A DNA stretch of 64,000 nt, from positions 1-64,000 of the forward strand of contig SVBJ01000002.1 of the NCBI GenBank assembly GCA_015058955.1. Direction: 5' to 3'. Origin of the DNA: Erysipelotrichaceae bacterium (GTDB taxonomy: Bacteria; Bacillota_I; Bacilli_A; Erysipelotrichales; Erysipelotrichaceae). Under the pieces are notes generated by a model. It worked only from the letters and a program-made list of their open reading frames with translations, did no database searches and had not been told where the DNA came from. A program made the position numbers and the translations under genes. Of the stretch, positions 50,816 to 58,748 are shown in pieces. Positions within the stretch are counted from its first letter, which is position 1. Each line of letters begins with the position of its first letter.

Positions 50816-50832
50816 CGCGTTGTCTTTTTTAT
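50804..50832. terminator. Bidirectional terminator overlapping the MATE stop codon
   Basis: The stem ACAACGCG/CGCGTTGT with a 4-nt loop includes the stop codon and is followed by CTTTTTT. A convergent lipoprotein gene lies beyond it. Confidence 0.8.
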
Positions 50833-51503
50833 TTCATGTGTCTGCGGAGAGTAGCCCGTATTTCTCCCAGTCCCTTCTGTCCGTCTTCCGGGAGTTTGTT
50901 TATGTCAACTCTGATATATGAACCATCCTTAAGATAAGTGAATGACTGGGCAACACCGTCAAGACAGTCATATATTTCCAGATTCTGCCAGTTATCCATG
51001 TCGTATTTCTCTATGACGGCATTGATGTCCTCAATAAGCTGCCGGGATGCCTGATAAGTGTTAACCTTTTCTCCCTTTGTTCCGCCATCGACTGTTTCCC
51101 TAATCACCAGTTTATCATTTTTTTTGGTGACGGTTATCCTGTAATAAGGTTGTTTCATTGCTGTACCTGCAACCTGATAATAATAATCATATAACAGATC
51201 ATCACTGAACATCTGAGAGCTGCTGATCCTTACTTCCACATTCACGTCATGATCAGGCATGGTAAATCTGTAGATGATGTACTTTCCTTTCTGACCTGAA
51301 CTGAGAATCTGTTCGCCGTCAACACATACTGTTGCTGAAGCATCCATGACCGGATGCATCCTGAGCGTTACCCTGGAGCCGGCTCTCCCTGACTGTGCAG
51401 GCTTATCAAACATGTCTTCACAGTCAGCATAATTGATCCTGTAACTTTTTCCACAGCCAAATAACATAGTCATTACCAGTGCAATAATCAGTGCTTTTTT
51501 CAT
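50829..51503 (-). CDS. Lipoprotein of unknown function
   Basis: A 224-residue protein with a lipoprotein signal peptide (lipobox LFGC, Cys17). The body appears beta-rich: strands MHPVMDASATVCVDGEQI and YIIYRFTMPDHDVNVEV, then a helix-containing C-terminal part with YQASRQLIEDINAVIEKYDMDNW. I do not recognise a family. It is monocistronic with GGAATGG before the start and opposite to the MATE gene. It should sit on the outer membrane face. Confidence 0.75.
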   Translation of the reverse strand: MKKALIIALVMTMLFGCGKSYRINYADCEDMFDKPAQSGRAGSRVTLRMHPVMDASATVCVDGEQILSSGQKGKYIIYRFTMPDHDVNVEVRISSSQMFSDDLLYDYYYQVAGTAMKQPYYRITVTKKNDKLVIRETVDGGTKGEKVNTYQASRQLIEDINAVIEKYDMDNWQNLEIYDCLDGVAQSFTYLKDGSYIRVDINKLPEDGQKGLGEIRATLRRHMK

Positions 51504-51647
51504 ATTGCCATTCCTTTCACATATGATTATACCATTTCCGGTGTTACTGCAGTTAATTGTGATGAAAAGTGCCTTTATTCTGACCTTTTCTTCTTTTTAA
51601 AGGGTTTCAGTTAGTGTAATATATATCTATACTTCGGGGGATATTTT

Positions 51648-52562
51648 ATGGGTATTGTTGTATTTGGCGCTACTTTTGTTGATATCAAGGGATATCCAAT
51701 TGCTCAGTACATACCTGCAGGCAGAAATGTCGGCAGAGTCATTCAGGTTCACGGCGGCGTTTCCCGTAACGTTGTGGAAGACATTGCCAACCTGGAACTT
51801 AAGCCTACCTTTGTTACCGTGCTTGACCACAGCGGCATCAGCACTGATGTTTTGGAAAAACTCAACAAGCACAATGTCAATACCAGGTACATTGTCCGTA
51901 CGGATGATGGATTGGGTACCTGGCTGGCCATTTTTGACAATAGCGGTGATGTTCTGGCTTCAATCTCCAAAAGACCGGAACTGGCTGCACTGGAAGGAGT
52001 TCTGGATCAGTTTGGTGATGAGATCTTCGCAGATGCTGACAGCATCGTCGTGGAAATCGACATGGAAGTTCCGATTCTGAAGAAGATCTTTGCTCTGGCT
52101 GAGAAATACCATAAAGATGTCTATGCCGTTGTTTCCAACATGTCCATTGCCATGGAAAGAAGAGACCTGATCATGAAGGTCAGCTGTCTTGTCTGCAATG
52201 ACCAGGAAGCAGGTCTGCTGTTCTCCGAAGAATATGAGGCCAAGACCATGGAAGAAATGAGTGAACTGCTTGTCAGCAAGATCCAGCGGGCTCATATCAG
52301 ACAGATGGTCGTTACCATGGGAGAACTTGGCGCTGTATATGCCGACATAAGCGGCAATCACGGCATCATTCCTCCGCAGAAAGTTGATGTAATCGACACC
52401 ACCGGTGCCGGTGACAGTTTCTTCGCCGGGGTAGCTGTCGGACTGACCTATGGCAAGACTCTGGAAGAGGCCTGCATAATCGGAACCAGACTGGCGGCCT
52501 CAGTCATTTCAACCAAAGAAAATGTCTGTCCGCGCTTTTTGCCGGAAGAATTCGATCTCTGA
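51648..52562 (+). CDS. PfkB-family carbohydrate kinase
   Basis: A 304-residue ribokinase-like kinase. The C-terminal PfkB signature DTTGAGDSFFAGVAVG holds the catalytic Asp and the GAGD anion hole. An N-terminal Gly-Gly turn (VHGGVSRNVVEDIANL) is the substrate side. It phosphorylates a sugar or nucleoside, possibly pseudouridine or ribose, but specificity is not visible. GGGGGAT precedes the ATG. It stands alone and ends in a strong terminator. Confidence 0.9.
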   Translation: MGIVVFGATFVDIKGYPIAQYIPAGRNVGRVIQVHGGVSRNVVEDIANLELKPTFVTVLDHSGISTDVLEKLNKHNVNTRYIVRTDDGLGTWLAIFDNSGDVLASISKRPELAALEGVLDQFGDEIFADADSIVVEIDMEVPILKKIFALAEKYHKDVYAVVSNMSIAMERRDLIMKVSCLVCNDQEAGLLFSEEYEAKTMEEMSELLVSKIQRAHIRQMVVTMGELGAVYADISGNHGIIPPQKVDVIDTTGAGDSFFAGVAVGLTYGKTLEEACIIGTRLAASVISTKENVCPRFLPEEFDL

Positions 52563-52570
52563 ACATATTA

Positions 52571-52597
52571 AAACATTCCCGCGCGGGAATGTTTTTA
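52571..52597. terminator. Terminator between pfkB-family and PHP genes
   Basis: The stem AAACATTCCCGC/GCGGGAATGTTT with almost no loop is followed by TTAAAT. It lies between convergent genes. Confidence 0.8.
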
Positions 52598-53371
52598 AAT
52601 GAACGGTTCCTTTATGAACTCCAGACCAAGGTCGGCTACTTCCTGTTCTCCAGCTTTTACCGCCTCCAGATCCATTAACTGCTGCGGACTGTGAGCATCA
52701 ATGCCAAACAGACATTTTACCGGATATTCTGCGGCAATCCTCCAGAAGTCCTTATGCGGATAGAAATACTGTTCACCGGTTGGAAACAGCCGTTTTCCTC
52801 TGGAAACCCCGTGAATGTTGACTTCGATCGGAGTATTGGTTTCAGCAGCCTTTTTCAGTATCATTCTGGATGCTTTCTGACAGGTTTCATTGAATTCGCT
52901 CTGATGGTTCATGAATACATCGGGATGAGCCAGATAGGTAAACAGTCCGGTATCAAGTCCCCGACAGACTCTTTCGGCATATTCCATGATCTCTGCATCG
53001 CTGTTGTGACCAAAGAAACTTCCTGAACTGTCCGGTTTGATGAAATGCTGTCCCAGGATCAGGTATTCAACCATGTCGTGCAGTTCTTTCTTTTCATCCA
53101 GAAATTCAGGATAGAATTCCGTTTCCAGTCCCAGATGGATGTCAATGATACCCTCATACTTCTTTCTGAGTTCTCTGACACTTTCAAGATAGTCATCAAG
53201 TCTGTCCCAGCTCATTCGGGCCCAGCTGACATCGATGGTCTTATAAGGAGCGTGATCAGAAAAGCCCAGAACAGTGTATCCTGCCTTAATGGCTGCCTGT
53301 ACATATTCTTCGTCTGTACCTTTGGCATGTCCGCATCTGTAAGTATGGGTATGGTAATTGAACTTCTGCAT
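52595..53371 (-). CDS. PHP-domain phosphatase, histidinol-phosphatase-like
   Basis: A 258-residue PHP-fold metallophosphatase. Metal ligands appear in NYHTHTYRCGHA, GLETEF, LGQHFI, YLAHPD and FGIDAHSP, in the order of the HisK group. It may hydrolyse histidinol phosphate, but no other his gene is nearby, so another phosphate ester is equally possible. I start it at 53371. The ATG at 53377 abuts the GGAGGG site, whereas 53371 is 6 nt away. Confidence 0.88.
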   Translation of the reverse strand: MQKFNYHTHTYRCGHAKGTDEEYVQAAIKAGYTVLGFSDHAPYKTIDVSWARMSWDRLDDYLESVRELRKKYEGIIDIHLGLETEFYPEFLDEKKELHDMVEYLILGQHFIKPDSSGSFFGHNSDAEIMEYAERVCRGLDTGLFTYLAHPDVFMNHQSEFNETCQKASRMILKKAAETNTPIEVNIHGVSRGKRLFPTGEQYFYPHKDFWRIAAEYPVKCLFGIDAHSPQQLMDLEAVKAGEQEVADLGLEFIKEPFI

Positions 53372-53420
53372 GATCATCCCTCCTGTTTATAAGATACATT
53401 ATTTGACCCTTCAATACAAA

Positions 53421-53451
53421 CACAAAAGCCCTTGCGGGCTCTTTGTTTTTT
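53421..53451 (-). terminator. Terminator after htrA
   Basis: The stem AGAGCCC/GGGCTTT is followed by TGTGTTTGTATTG on the - strand, just past the HtrA stop. The tail is weak but the stem is stable. Confidence 0.6.
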
Positions 53452-53452
53452 A

Positions 53453-55087
53453 TCAGTTATTTACGGCATTCTTTTCAATCAGAGTAACCTTCAGATTGAC
53501 TCTTTCTCTGCCTCTTAACACTGTCAGAGTTACGGTATCTCCTGGCTTAAATTTGTTCAAGGCGCTCTTCATGTCCTCATATGAAGCAACCTTACTGTCT
53601 TCAATTGCGACAATCAGGTCTTCGGCCTGTAACCCTGCCGCTATGGCACTTTCGCTCATTACCTCACTGACGTAAACACCGTAGTCGTTGACTTTGTAAT
53701 ACATCATGTAACGCTGTGTTTCAATGCTGACACACTTGATGCCGATGCTTGGTCTGCCTGTTACATACCCATGGGTGATCAGATCCCGTACAACAGTCCT
53801 GACGATTTTGGTCGGAATCGCAAATCCGATGCCTTCAACACTGTCACCTGAACTCTTGGCGTTGACGATAGCGATCAGTTCTCCGGATGTGTTGAACAGG
53901 CCTCCGCCTGAGTTACCCGGGCTGATTGCCGTATTGGTCTGCAATAAGGTCATCTTCTGGCCTTCAATTGTTATTTCACGGCTCAGGGCACTGATGATAC
54001 CGGTGGTAACCGTTCCGCCTAAGGTTCCTAACGGATTTCCGATGGCAATGACGCCCTCGCCTACCTTAAGCTTTTCAGAATCACCCAGAACAGCCCGCTG
54101 CAGGCCTTTGGCATCGATTTTGATTACTGCCAGGTCGGTTTCCTCGTCAGTCGCAACCAGTGTTGCACTGTATTCCTTACCGTCATGAAGTTTTACGTTA
54201 ATGCTTCTGGCATTTTCTATGACGTGGTTATTGGTAATGATATATCCGTCAGAAGTATATATTACACCGCTTCCGGCTCCTCCTGTTACATATTCACCAT
54301 AGAAAGCACTGTAGGATACGCTTTCCGTATACACCTCAACTACTGTGTTTTCAATGCCTGCAACAATGTCAGTAAGATCACCGCTGGAAACATTTGCGTT
54401 CCGAGCTGTTTCCACACCTTCATACACGACCACTGTTTCAGTTGGCTTCTTATTATTCAGGACTGTTACCAGATAACTGCCGCCAACGCTTAAGCCTATT
54501 GTCAGTAAAGCCAGCATGGCCAACAGGAAATTGCTGAGTGATTTCTTACGGTTTACCTGCACCGCCAGATCACTTACCTGCTGCTGCCGTCTCCGGTAAT
54601 CTCTTCTCATTTTTTCCAGTTCCTTCTGCAGATCCCGTTCTTCCTTTGGTGTGTTGACCGTTATTGCCGGTTTTCTGATTTCCGGCTGTACCGGTTCAGT
54701 TTTAACTTCCGGCTTTACCGTTTCTGCTGCAGTCCGCTTTTCCTCATGCTTTTCAGTTGCTGTTTTTTCTTCGGCGTTAACTGTTTCAACCGGTTCTGCT
54801 TCTTCACTGCTCCGGCCCAGCTGAGGTTCAACGGTTTCTCTGACCTCTTCAGTTACTTCATTTGCCTGGGTTACTGCTTCACCGGCAGCTTCTGTTGTTT
54901 CTGCTGCTGTTTCCCGAATAACCGCTTCAGTGTTTTCCTTAACTTCTTCAACTGCTTTTTTTATTTCATCAGTTTCAGTTAATACCGCTTCTTCAGCGGT
55001 TTCTTCTGTTTTTTTCTGAATTGCTGCAGACGGTTTTTCATCTTCCACAGTTTCTTCATTAATTTCATTTAATTTTTCATCTGTCAT
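53453..55087 (-). CDS. htrA: HtrA/DegP-family serine protease with a long acidic cytoplasmic N-terminus
   Basis: A 544-residue surface quality-control protease. Residues 1-185 form an unusual Glu-rich, low-complexity cytoplasmic region. Residues about 186-210 are one membrane span. The trypsin-like domain has His288 (TNNHVIEN), Asp318 (ETDLAVI) and Ser393 (SPGNSGGG). A single C-terminal PDZ domain (about 440-540) follows. It degrades or folds exported proteins outside the membrane. AGGAGG precedes the start. It sits next to two secreted cell-wall proteins. Confidence 0.95.
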   Translation of the reverse strand: MTDEKLNEINEETVEDEKPSAAIQKKTEETAEEAVLTETDEIKKAVEEVKENTEAVIRETAAETTEAAGEAVTQANEVTEEVRETVEPQLGRSSEEAEPVETVNAEEKTATEKHEEKRTAAETVKPEVKTEPVQPEIRKPAITVNTPKEERDLQKELEKMRRDYRRRQQQVSDLAVQVNRKKSLSNFLLAMLALLTIGLSVGGSYLVTVLNNKKPTETVVVYEGVETARNANVSSGDLTDIVAGIENTVVEVYTESVSYSAFYGEYVTGGAGSGVIYTSDGYIITNNHVIENARSINVKLHDGKEYSATLVATDEETDLAVIKIDAKGLQRAVLGDSEKLKVGEGVIAIGNPLGTLGGTVTTGIISALSREITIEGQKMTLLQTNTAISPGNSGGGLFNTSGELIAIVNAKSSGDSVEGIGFAIPTKIVRTVVRDLITHGYVTGRPSIGIKCVSIETQRYMMYYKVNDYGVYVSEVMSESAIAAGLQAEDLIVAIEDSKVASYEDMKSALNKFKPGDTVTLTVLRGRERVNLKVTLIEKNAVNN

Positions 55088-55170
55088 ATAAAAAACCTCC
55101 TTTAATTACTATAACCACTTTAGGTCCAAAATGTGAACAATAAATGAACTGATATTGAAAAAAAACTGAA

Positions 55171-56478
55171 TTAGTTTTTCTTCCTGTTTATCATGACGAT
55201 GGCCAGGGCGATCATTACTAATCCAGCCCGTCCGCCGGTGATGTACACATAAACCGGCAGATCGTTTCTGTTTTCCTTTTTACCGGGATGAACATATCTC
55301 TGTACCGTATTATCTCTGGTATCAAGTTTATACAGCTGAGTGTCCCCCTTTTCATCGGTAAGACATACTATTTCAAATTCCTGCTGACTGTTATCTCTGA
55401 AACTCCATCCGTCAACTTCTCTGTCAGCTATTCTGACTTTGGTCCTGATGAAGTCTTCTTCCATGTAAGGATAACCACTGTAATTGGCGTTTTCTGCCAC
55501 ATAATACATGTTGTTATATGTCAGAGGTCTGAACAGCTCTGTTACCTTATTCTTATTCTTATCATATAGATAAAAGTCTTTTTCGCCTTTTTCATTTACC
55601 AGGTAGAGCAGACGGAAATAGCTTCCGGTAAATACTGTAATCGTATCTCCTCCCGTTTTGGTTTCTTTCTTTTTGAATCTTTCATATTCAACCTTATCCA
55701 GATTCTTAACAACCCCAAGTCTTTGTCCGTTAAGCTCATAGAAAACCGTCGGTTCCTCTTCCACGTAAGCTCTTATTACATATGTTCTGGTTGATGAATC
55801 TTCAGCTACACAGGTGATCATTACATCATTCCAGCCTTCTGAAAGAGAGGTATCGTAATCCTGAACGGTGGCTTTCTCGCTGTTTGTATATACAGTCAGA
55901 TCCAGCTTTCCGGTCTTTTCAGGCAGATATACCTTATATTTCGTTATTTCCGGTGAAAAATCAGGTTCAAGTTTGCCGTTGGTGATACTGATGTTTTTTA
56001 TGGTTGCGTCATCTGACGGTTTTTCATCCGGCTTATCTGTCTTTTCCACGATATTTACGGTCGTTGTCAGGGAATTGCCGTAACCTGATATTTCCGAACC
56101 TTCAATGCTGACAAACTTGATTACTGACAGATACACGGTCGTAGATCCCTTGGCCAGTGTCCTGAAGACAAAAGTTTTGGTTTCCTTATCGCTGGATGCA
56201 GCATCAACCAGCAGTCTGCCGTTGCTTCTGTTATAGTCATTTTCCGGACATTCAATCAGTTCCAGATAGGTACTGCTGTAAGACAGGCTCATGTCAGCCA
56301 TGCTGCCACCCTTGCATTCGATGTCTATGGTCAGAGTAAAAGTCTCCCCGATTTCAACTTCTGACCGGGAAGCTGTCATTTTTATTGTTCCCTGTGCTGC
56401 CAGTACCTGCTGTCTGCAGGTTATGATGCACATTAATGCTGTAACGGCAGCCAGCCATTTTCTTAATGTCTTTTTCAT
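55171..56478 (-). CDS. Membrane-anchored protein with cohesin-like and cadherin-like beta-sandwich domains
   Basis: A 435-residue protein with a signal peptide (cleavage near residue 28, QVLAAQ). Residues about 30-145 look like a cohesin domain (ASRSEVEIGETFTLTIDI, then SLSYSSTYLELIE and AKGSTTVYL). Residues 160-240 are a cadherin-like beta-sandwich (SPEITKYKVYLPEKTGKLDL, TRTYVIRAYVE). A unique domain (245-405) and a C-terminal helix (411-431) ending RKKN follow, so it stays on the membrane. I start it at ATG 56478 with AGGAG 8 nt upstream. The gene before it carries a dockerin, so the two could bind each other. Confidence 0.75.
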   Translation of the reverse strand: MKKTLRKWLAAVTALMCIITCRQQVLAAQGTIKMTASRSEVEIGETFTLTIDIECKGGSMADMSLSYSSTYLELIECPENDYNRSNGRLLVDAASSDKETKTFVFRTLAKGSTTVYLSVIKFVSIEGSEISGYGNSLTTTVNIVEKTDKPDEKPSDDATIKNISITNGKLEPDFSPEITKYKVYLPEKTGKLDLTVYTNSEKATVQDYDTSLSEGWNDVMITCVAEDSSTRTYVIRAYVEEEPTVFYELNGQRLGVVKNLDKVEYERFKKKETKTGGDTITVFTGSYFRLLYLVNEKGEKDFYLYDKNKNKVTELFRPLTYNNMYYVAENANYSGYPYMEEDFIRTKVRIADREVDGWSFRDNSQQEFEIVCLTDEKGDTQLYKLDTRDNTVQRYVHPGKKENRNDLPVYVYITGGRAGLVMIALAIVMINRKKN

Positions 56479-56480
56479 CT

Positions 56481-58307
56481 TCAATGCTCCTGCTGATCTA
56501 TCTCTTCTGTTCCCAACAGATGTCTCTTGATCATTATATAGGATAATATGCTTACTTCTTCCTCACCTTGCGGTAAGGCTGCCTTAAGATACGGACCTTC
56601 AAGTTCGCTCAGGTTAAGAATGTCCTTCTTAACTTCCAGAAGGTCAGCCGCATCAATCTTTCCATCGCCGTTAACATCTCCTTTAATGATAACGGTATAA
56701 TCTTCCACATTATCTCCGTTTCTGATTTCCACGGTATAGCCTGTTGCGATCAGAGAATTACCTTCTACCGTTTCCCCGCTGGCGTTTCTGATCGTAACCT
56801 GGGTTCCGTTTTCCATGGAAGAAGCCAGATTACTTATTACTCCGGCTGTTGTTCCGGTTTCAAAACCGGTCAGAGTTTCATTGTCATTTATCAGACAGAG
56901 ATCTGTAATGATGTCACCGCTGCTGACATCAGCTGCCGGATCATCATATTCACTGATTTCCGGTTCTTCTACCGGATCTTCAGGTATTATTACCGGTGGA
57001 TTATGCCCCGGTAAAACCGTGTATTCCGGCATGTTTTCATATACCGGTATCGAGAAAGTCAGATCCCGGGTCAGATTGCCGGTATCGTAATATGTAAAGA
57101 ACATTGATTCGCTCTTGATGTATACACCTCTGATGTTGGTCATGTACTGATGACTGTAAGTCCACACCGGAGTAACATTGAACTTCATCAGATACATCGT
57201 ATCCTGACCGTCAGAAATGTATCCTTCAGCTATCCATTCCGCCCCGCCGTTAATGGCTCTGGATGGGGAGTTCCACGGTCTGTTATAGGATGTTTCCGTA
57301 CCGTTGACACCACCATTGGCATAAATAAGACCAAGTTTCCAGTTTTCAGCATCACTTACCGCTCCGATATTGAAATAGTTATAAAGACCTGAGTAGGTTC
57401 TCCCATTATAACTGAAAGCCGCACCGCTGGTAGCTGCGGAACCATTGGTTCCCTGTTCCAGTCGGGCCAGTACTGCCAGGTACAGACCGCTTATTCGGTT
57501 ATTGCGTCCTCCTTCAAAGAACAGATCAGCATATCTGCGGTTATCTACCGGAGCGTTTCCGCTCATGAATGTGCCGTCCAGTACTTTCTGAATTACTTCA
57601 GCCGTTTCTGATTCCTTGTATCCCAGATTCAGAAACATGAAGATGTTCATCTTGTTGATGAAGTTACGAGGGTCCATGTAGTAAGCAACTGTCTCACTGT
57701 TGGCACAGAACCAGTTATTTCCATCCCATGGAATATACTGTCCGGTAGATGAATCATAGGCACCAGGATCCTTGCTGCGAAGTGAGGTATCACTGCCGTC
57801 AACCAGACTGAATCCCAGTCTGGATTCCTGGGAAACTGCTTCATTCCAGTCAAGATTGGTATGATAAGCTACAAAGGTCCAGTTTGGATACAGATTATGC
57901 AGTCTTCTGATGGACCGCTTATAGGTATCAGGGAATCCCTGATCATTCATGTATGCTTCAAAGGCTGCGTCCTTAGGCTTATTTACTATCAGCTGGAAGT
58001 ACTCATCCCTTACCCAGGTCCTGTATTCCTTGTCTCTGTTGAATATGACGTTATACCACAGTTCACCTTCATTATTGACACTGCTTCCGATGATTGAGAG
58101 AACTTCACCGTCATTGTAGTACTGATATGATCCGTTTATGGTCAGGTGTTCATAATTAACTCCCGGACCCAATCTGACTCTTATTCCTTCACCCAGAACA
58201 AAGCCCTCTGCCGCTTCTGTTTCTTCAGCTTTGATGCATGCAGAGTCTGATACAACCATGAATATTGATAAAAGTACTATAAGTACTGTTTTAAGTGCCT
58301 TTTTCAA
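56481..58307 (-). CDS. Secreted N-acetylglucosaminidase with N-terminal SH3-like and C-terminal dockerin-like domain
   Basis: A 608-residue murein hydrolase-like protein. A signal peptide (cleavage near 25-28) is followed by an SH3-type region (VRLGPGVNYEHL, to about 115), a glucosaminidase-type catalytic domain (about 130-430), and a low-complexity acidic linker. The dockerin-like module (543-599) has a good first Ca loop, GDVNGDGKIDAADLLEV. The second loop is degenerate (LPQGEEEVSILSYIMIKRHLLG). The start is taken as TTG 58307, 8 nt after GGGAG. The upstream ATG at 58337 lies before the likely transcription start. Confidence 0.82.
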   Translation of the reverse strand: MKKALKTVLIVLLSIFMVVSDSACIKAEETEAAEGFVLGEGIRVRLGPGVNYEHLTINGSYQYYNDGEVLSIIGSSVNNEGELWYNVIFNRDKEYRTWVRDEYFQLIVNKPKDAAFEAYMNDQGFPDTYKRSIRRLHNLYPNWTFVAYHTNLDWNEAVSQESRLGFSLVDGSDTSLRSKDPGAYDSSTGQYIPWDGNNWFCANSETVAYYMDPRNFINKMNIFMFLNLGYKESETAEVIQKVLDGTFMSGNAPVDNRRYADLFFEGGRNNRISGLYLAVLARLEQGTNGSAATSGAAFSYNGRTYSGLYNYFNIGAVSDAENWKLGLIYANGGVNGTETSYNRPWNSPSRAINGGAEWIAEGYISDGQDTMYLMKFNVTPVWTYSHQYMTNIRGVYIKSESMFFTYYDTGNLTRDLTFSIPVYENMPEYTVLPGHNPPVIIPEDPVEEPEISEYDDPAADVSSGDIITDLCLINDNETLTGFETGTTAGVISNLASSMENGTQVTIRNASGETVEGNSLIATGYTVEIRNGDNVEDYTVIIKGDVNGDGKIDAADLLEVKKDILNLSELEGPYLKAALPQGEEEVSILSYIMIKRHLLGTEEIDQQEH

Positions 58308-58338
58308 TAGTTTTTCTCCCGGATAGTTTTCCACCATA

Positions 58339-58344
58339 ATTATA
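58339..58344 (-). promoter_or_regulatory. -10 element of the glucosaminidase gene
   Basis: TATAAT on the - strand at 58339-58344 would start transcription near 58332, five bases past the ATG at 58337. This supports TTG 58307 with GGGAG at 58316-58320 as the real start. I see no good -35 box, so this promoter is tentative. Confidence 0.5.
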
Positions 58345-58748
58345 TTACTTAATATATAAAAAATAAAATTTTATGTGGATATCATTTTAACACAGCAGAT
58401 GTTCTTTTGAAAGTTTCCACATGTGGATAATTGTGTTTTCCACATGTGTTAATTCTGTGGATAAATCAAAAAAAGCCGCTTATTTACTTGTTTTTTTTAA
58501 TGTTTGTCACTTGTTGAAAACCTGTTTTTTCGTGTTACTTTTCAACTATATCCACCTTGAAAGTTTTCCACATTATTTATCCACAGTTTTATCCACACAA
58601 AAAGTTGTGGATAATGGTGGAAAACTCAATAATAGTGCATAAATACGCGGTATTTTTATACATCATAAAATGTGGACAATTTTTTTCATTATTTACCCCC
58701 TATTTTTTTGGGTTTATTATATATATGCACGTTGAGGGTTGATAAATT
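58345..58748. other. Chromosomal replication origin (oriC) with DnaA-box cluster
   Basis: This 400-bp AT-rich gap directly upstream of dnaA holds five perfect DnaA boxes (TTATCCACA or its complement): 58432-58440, 58456-58464 and 58606-58614 in complement orientation, and 58577-58585 and 58589-58597 in forward orientation. Several near-matches lie between them. The stretch from about 58620 to 58740 is very AT-rich and is the likely unwinding element. An extra box at 60181-60189 between dnaA and dnaN suggests a bipartite origin. No gene is visible in the gap. Confidence 0.92.

Noticed and set aside
58421-58642. Open frame of 73 codons inside the origin
   Set aside because: It runs through the DnaA boxes, has no start signal, and its composition is that of AT-rich origin DNA.
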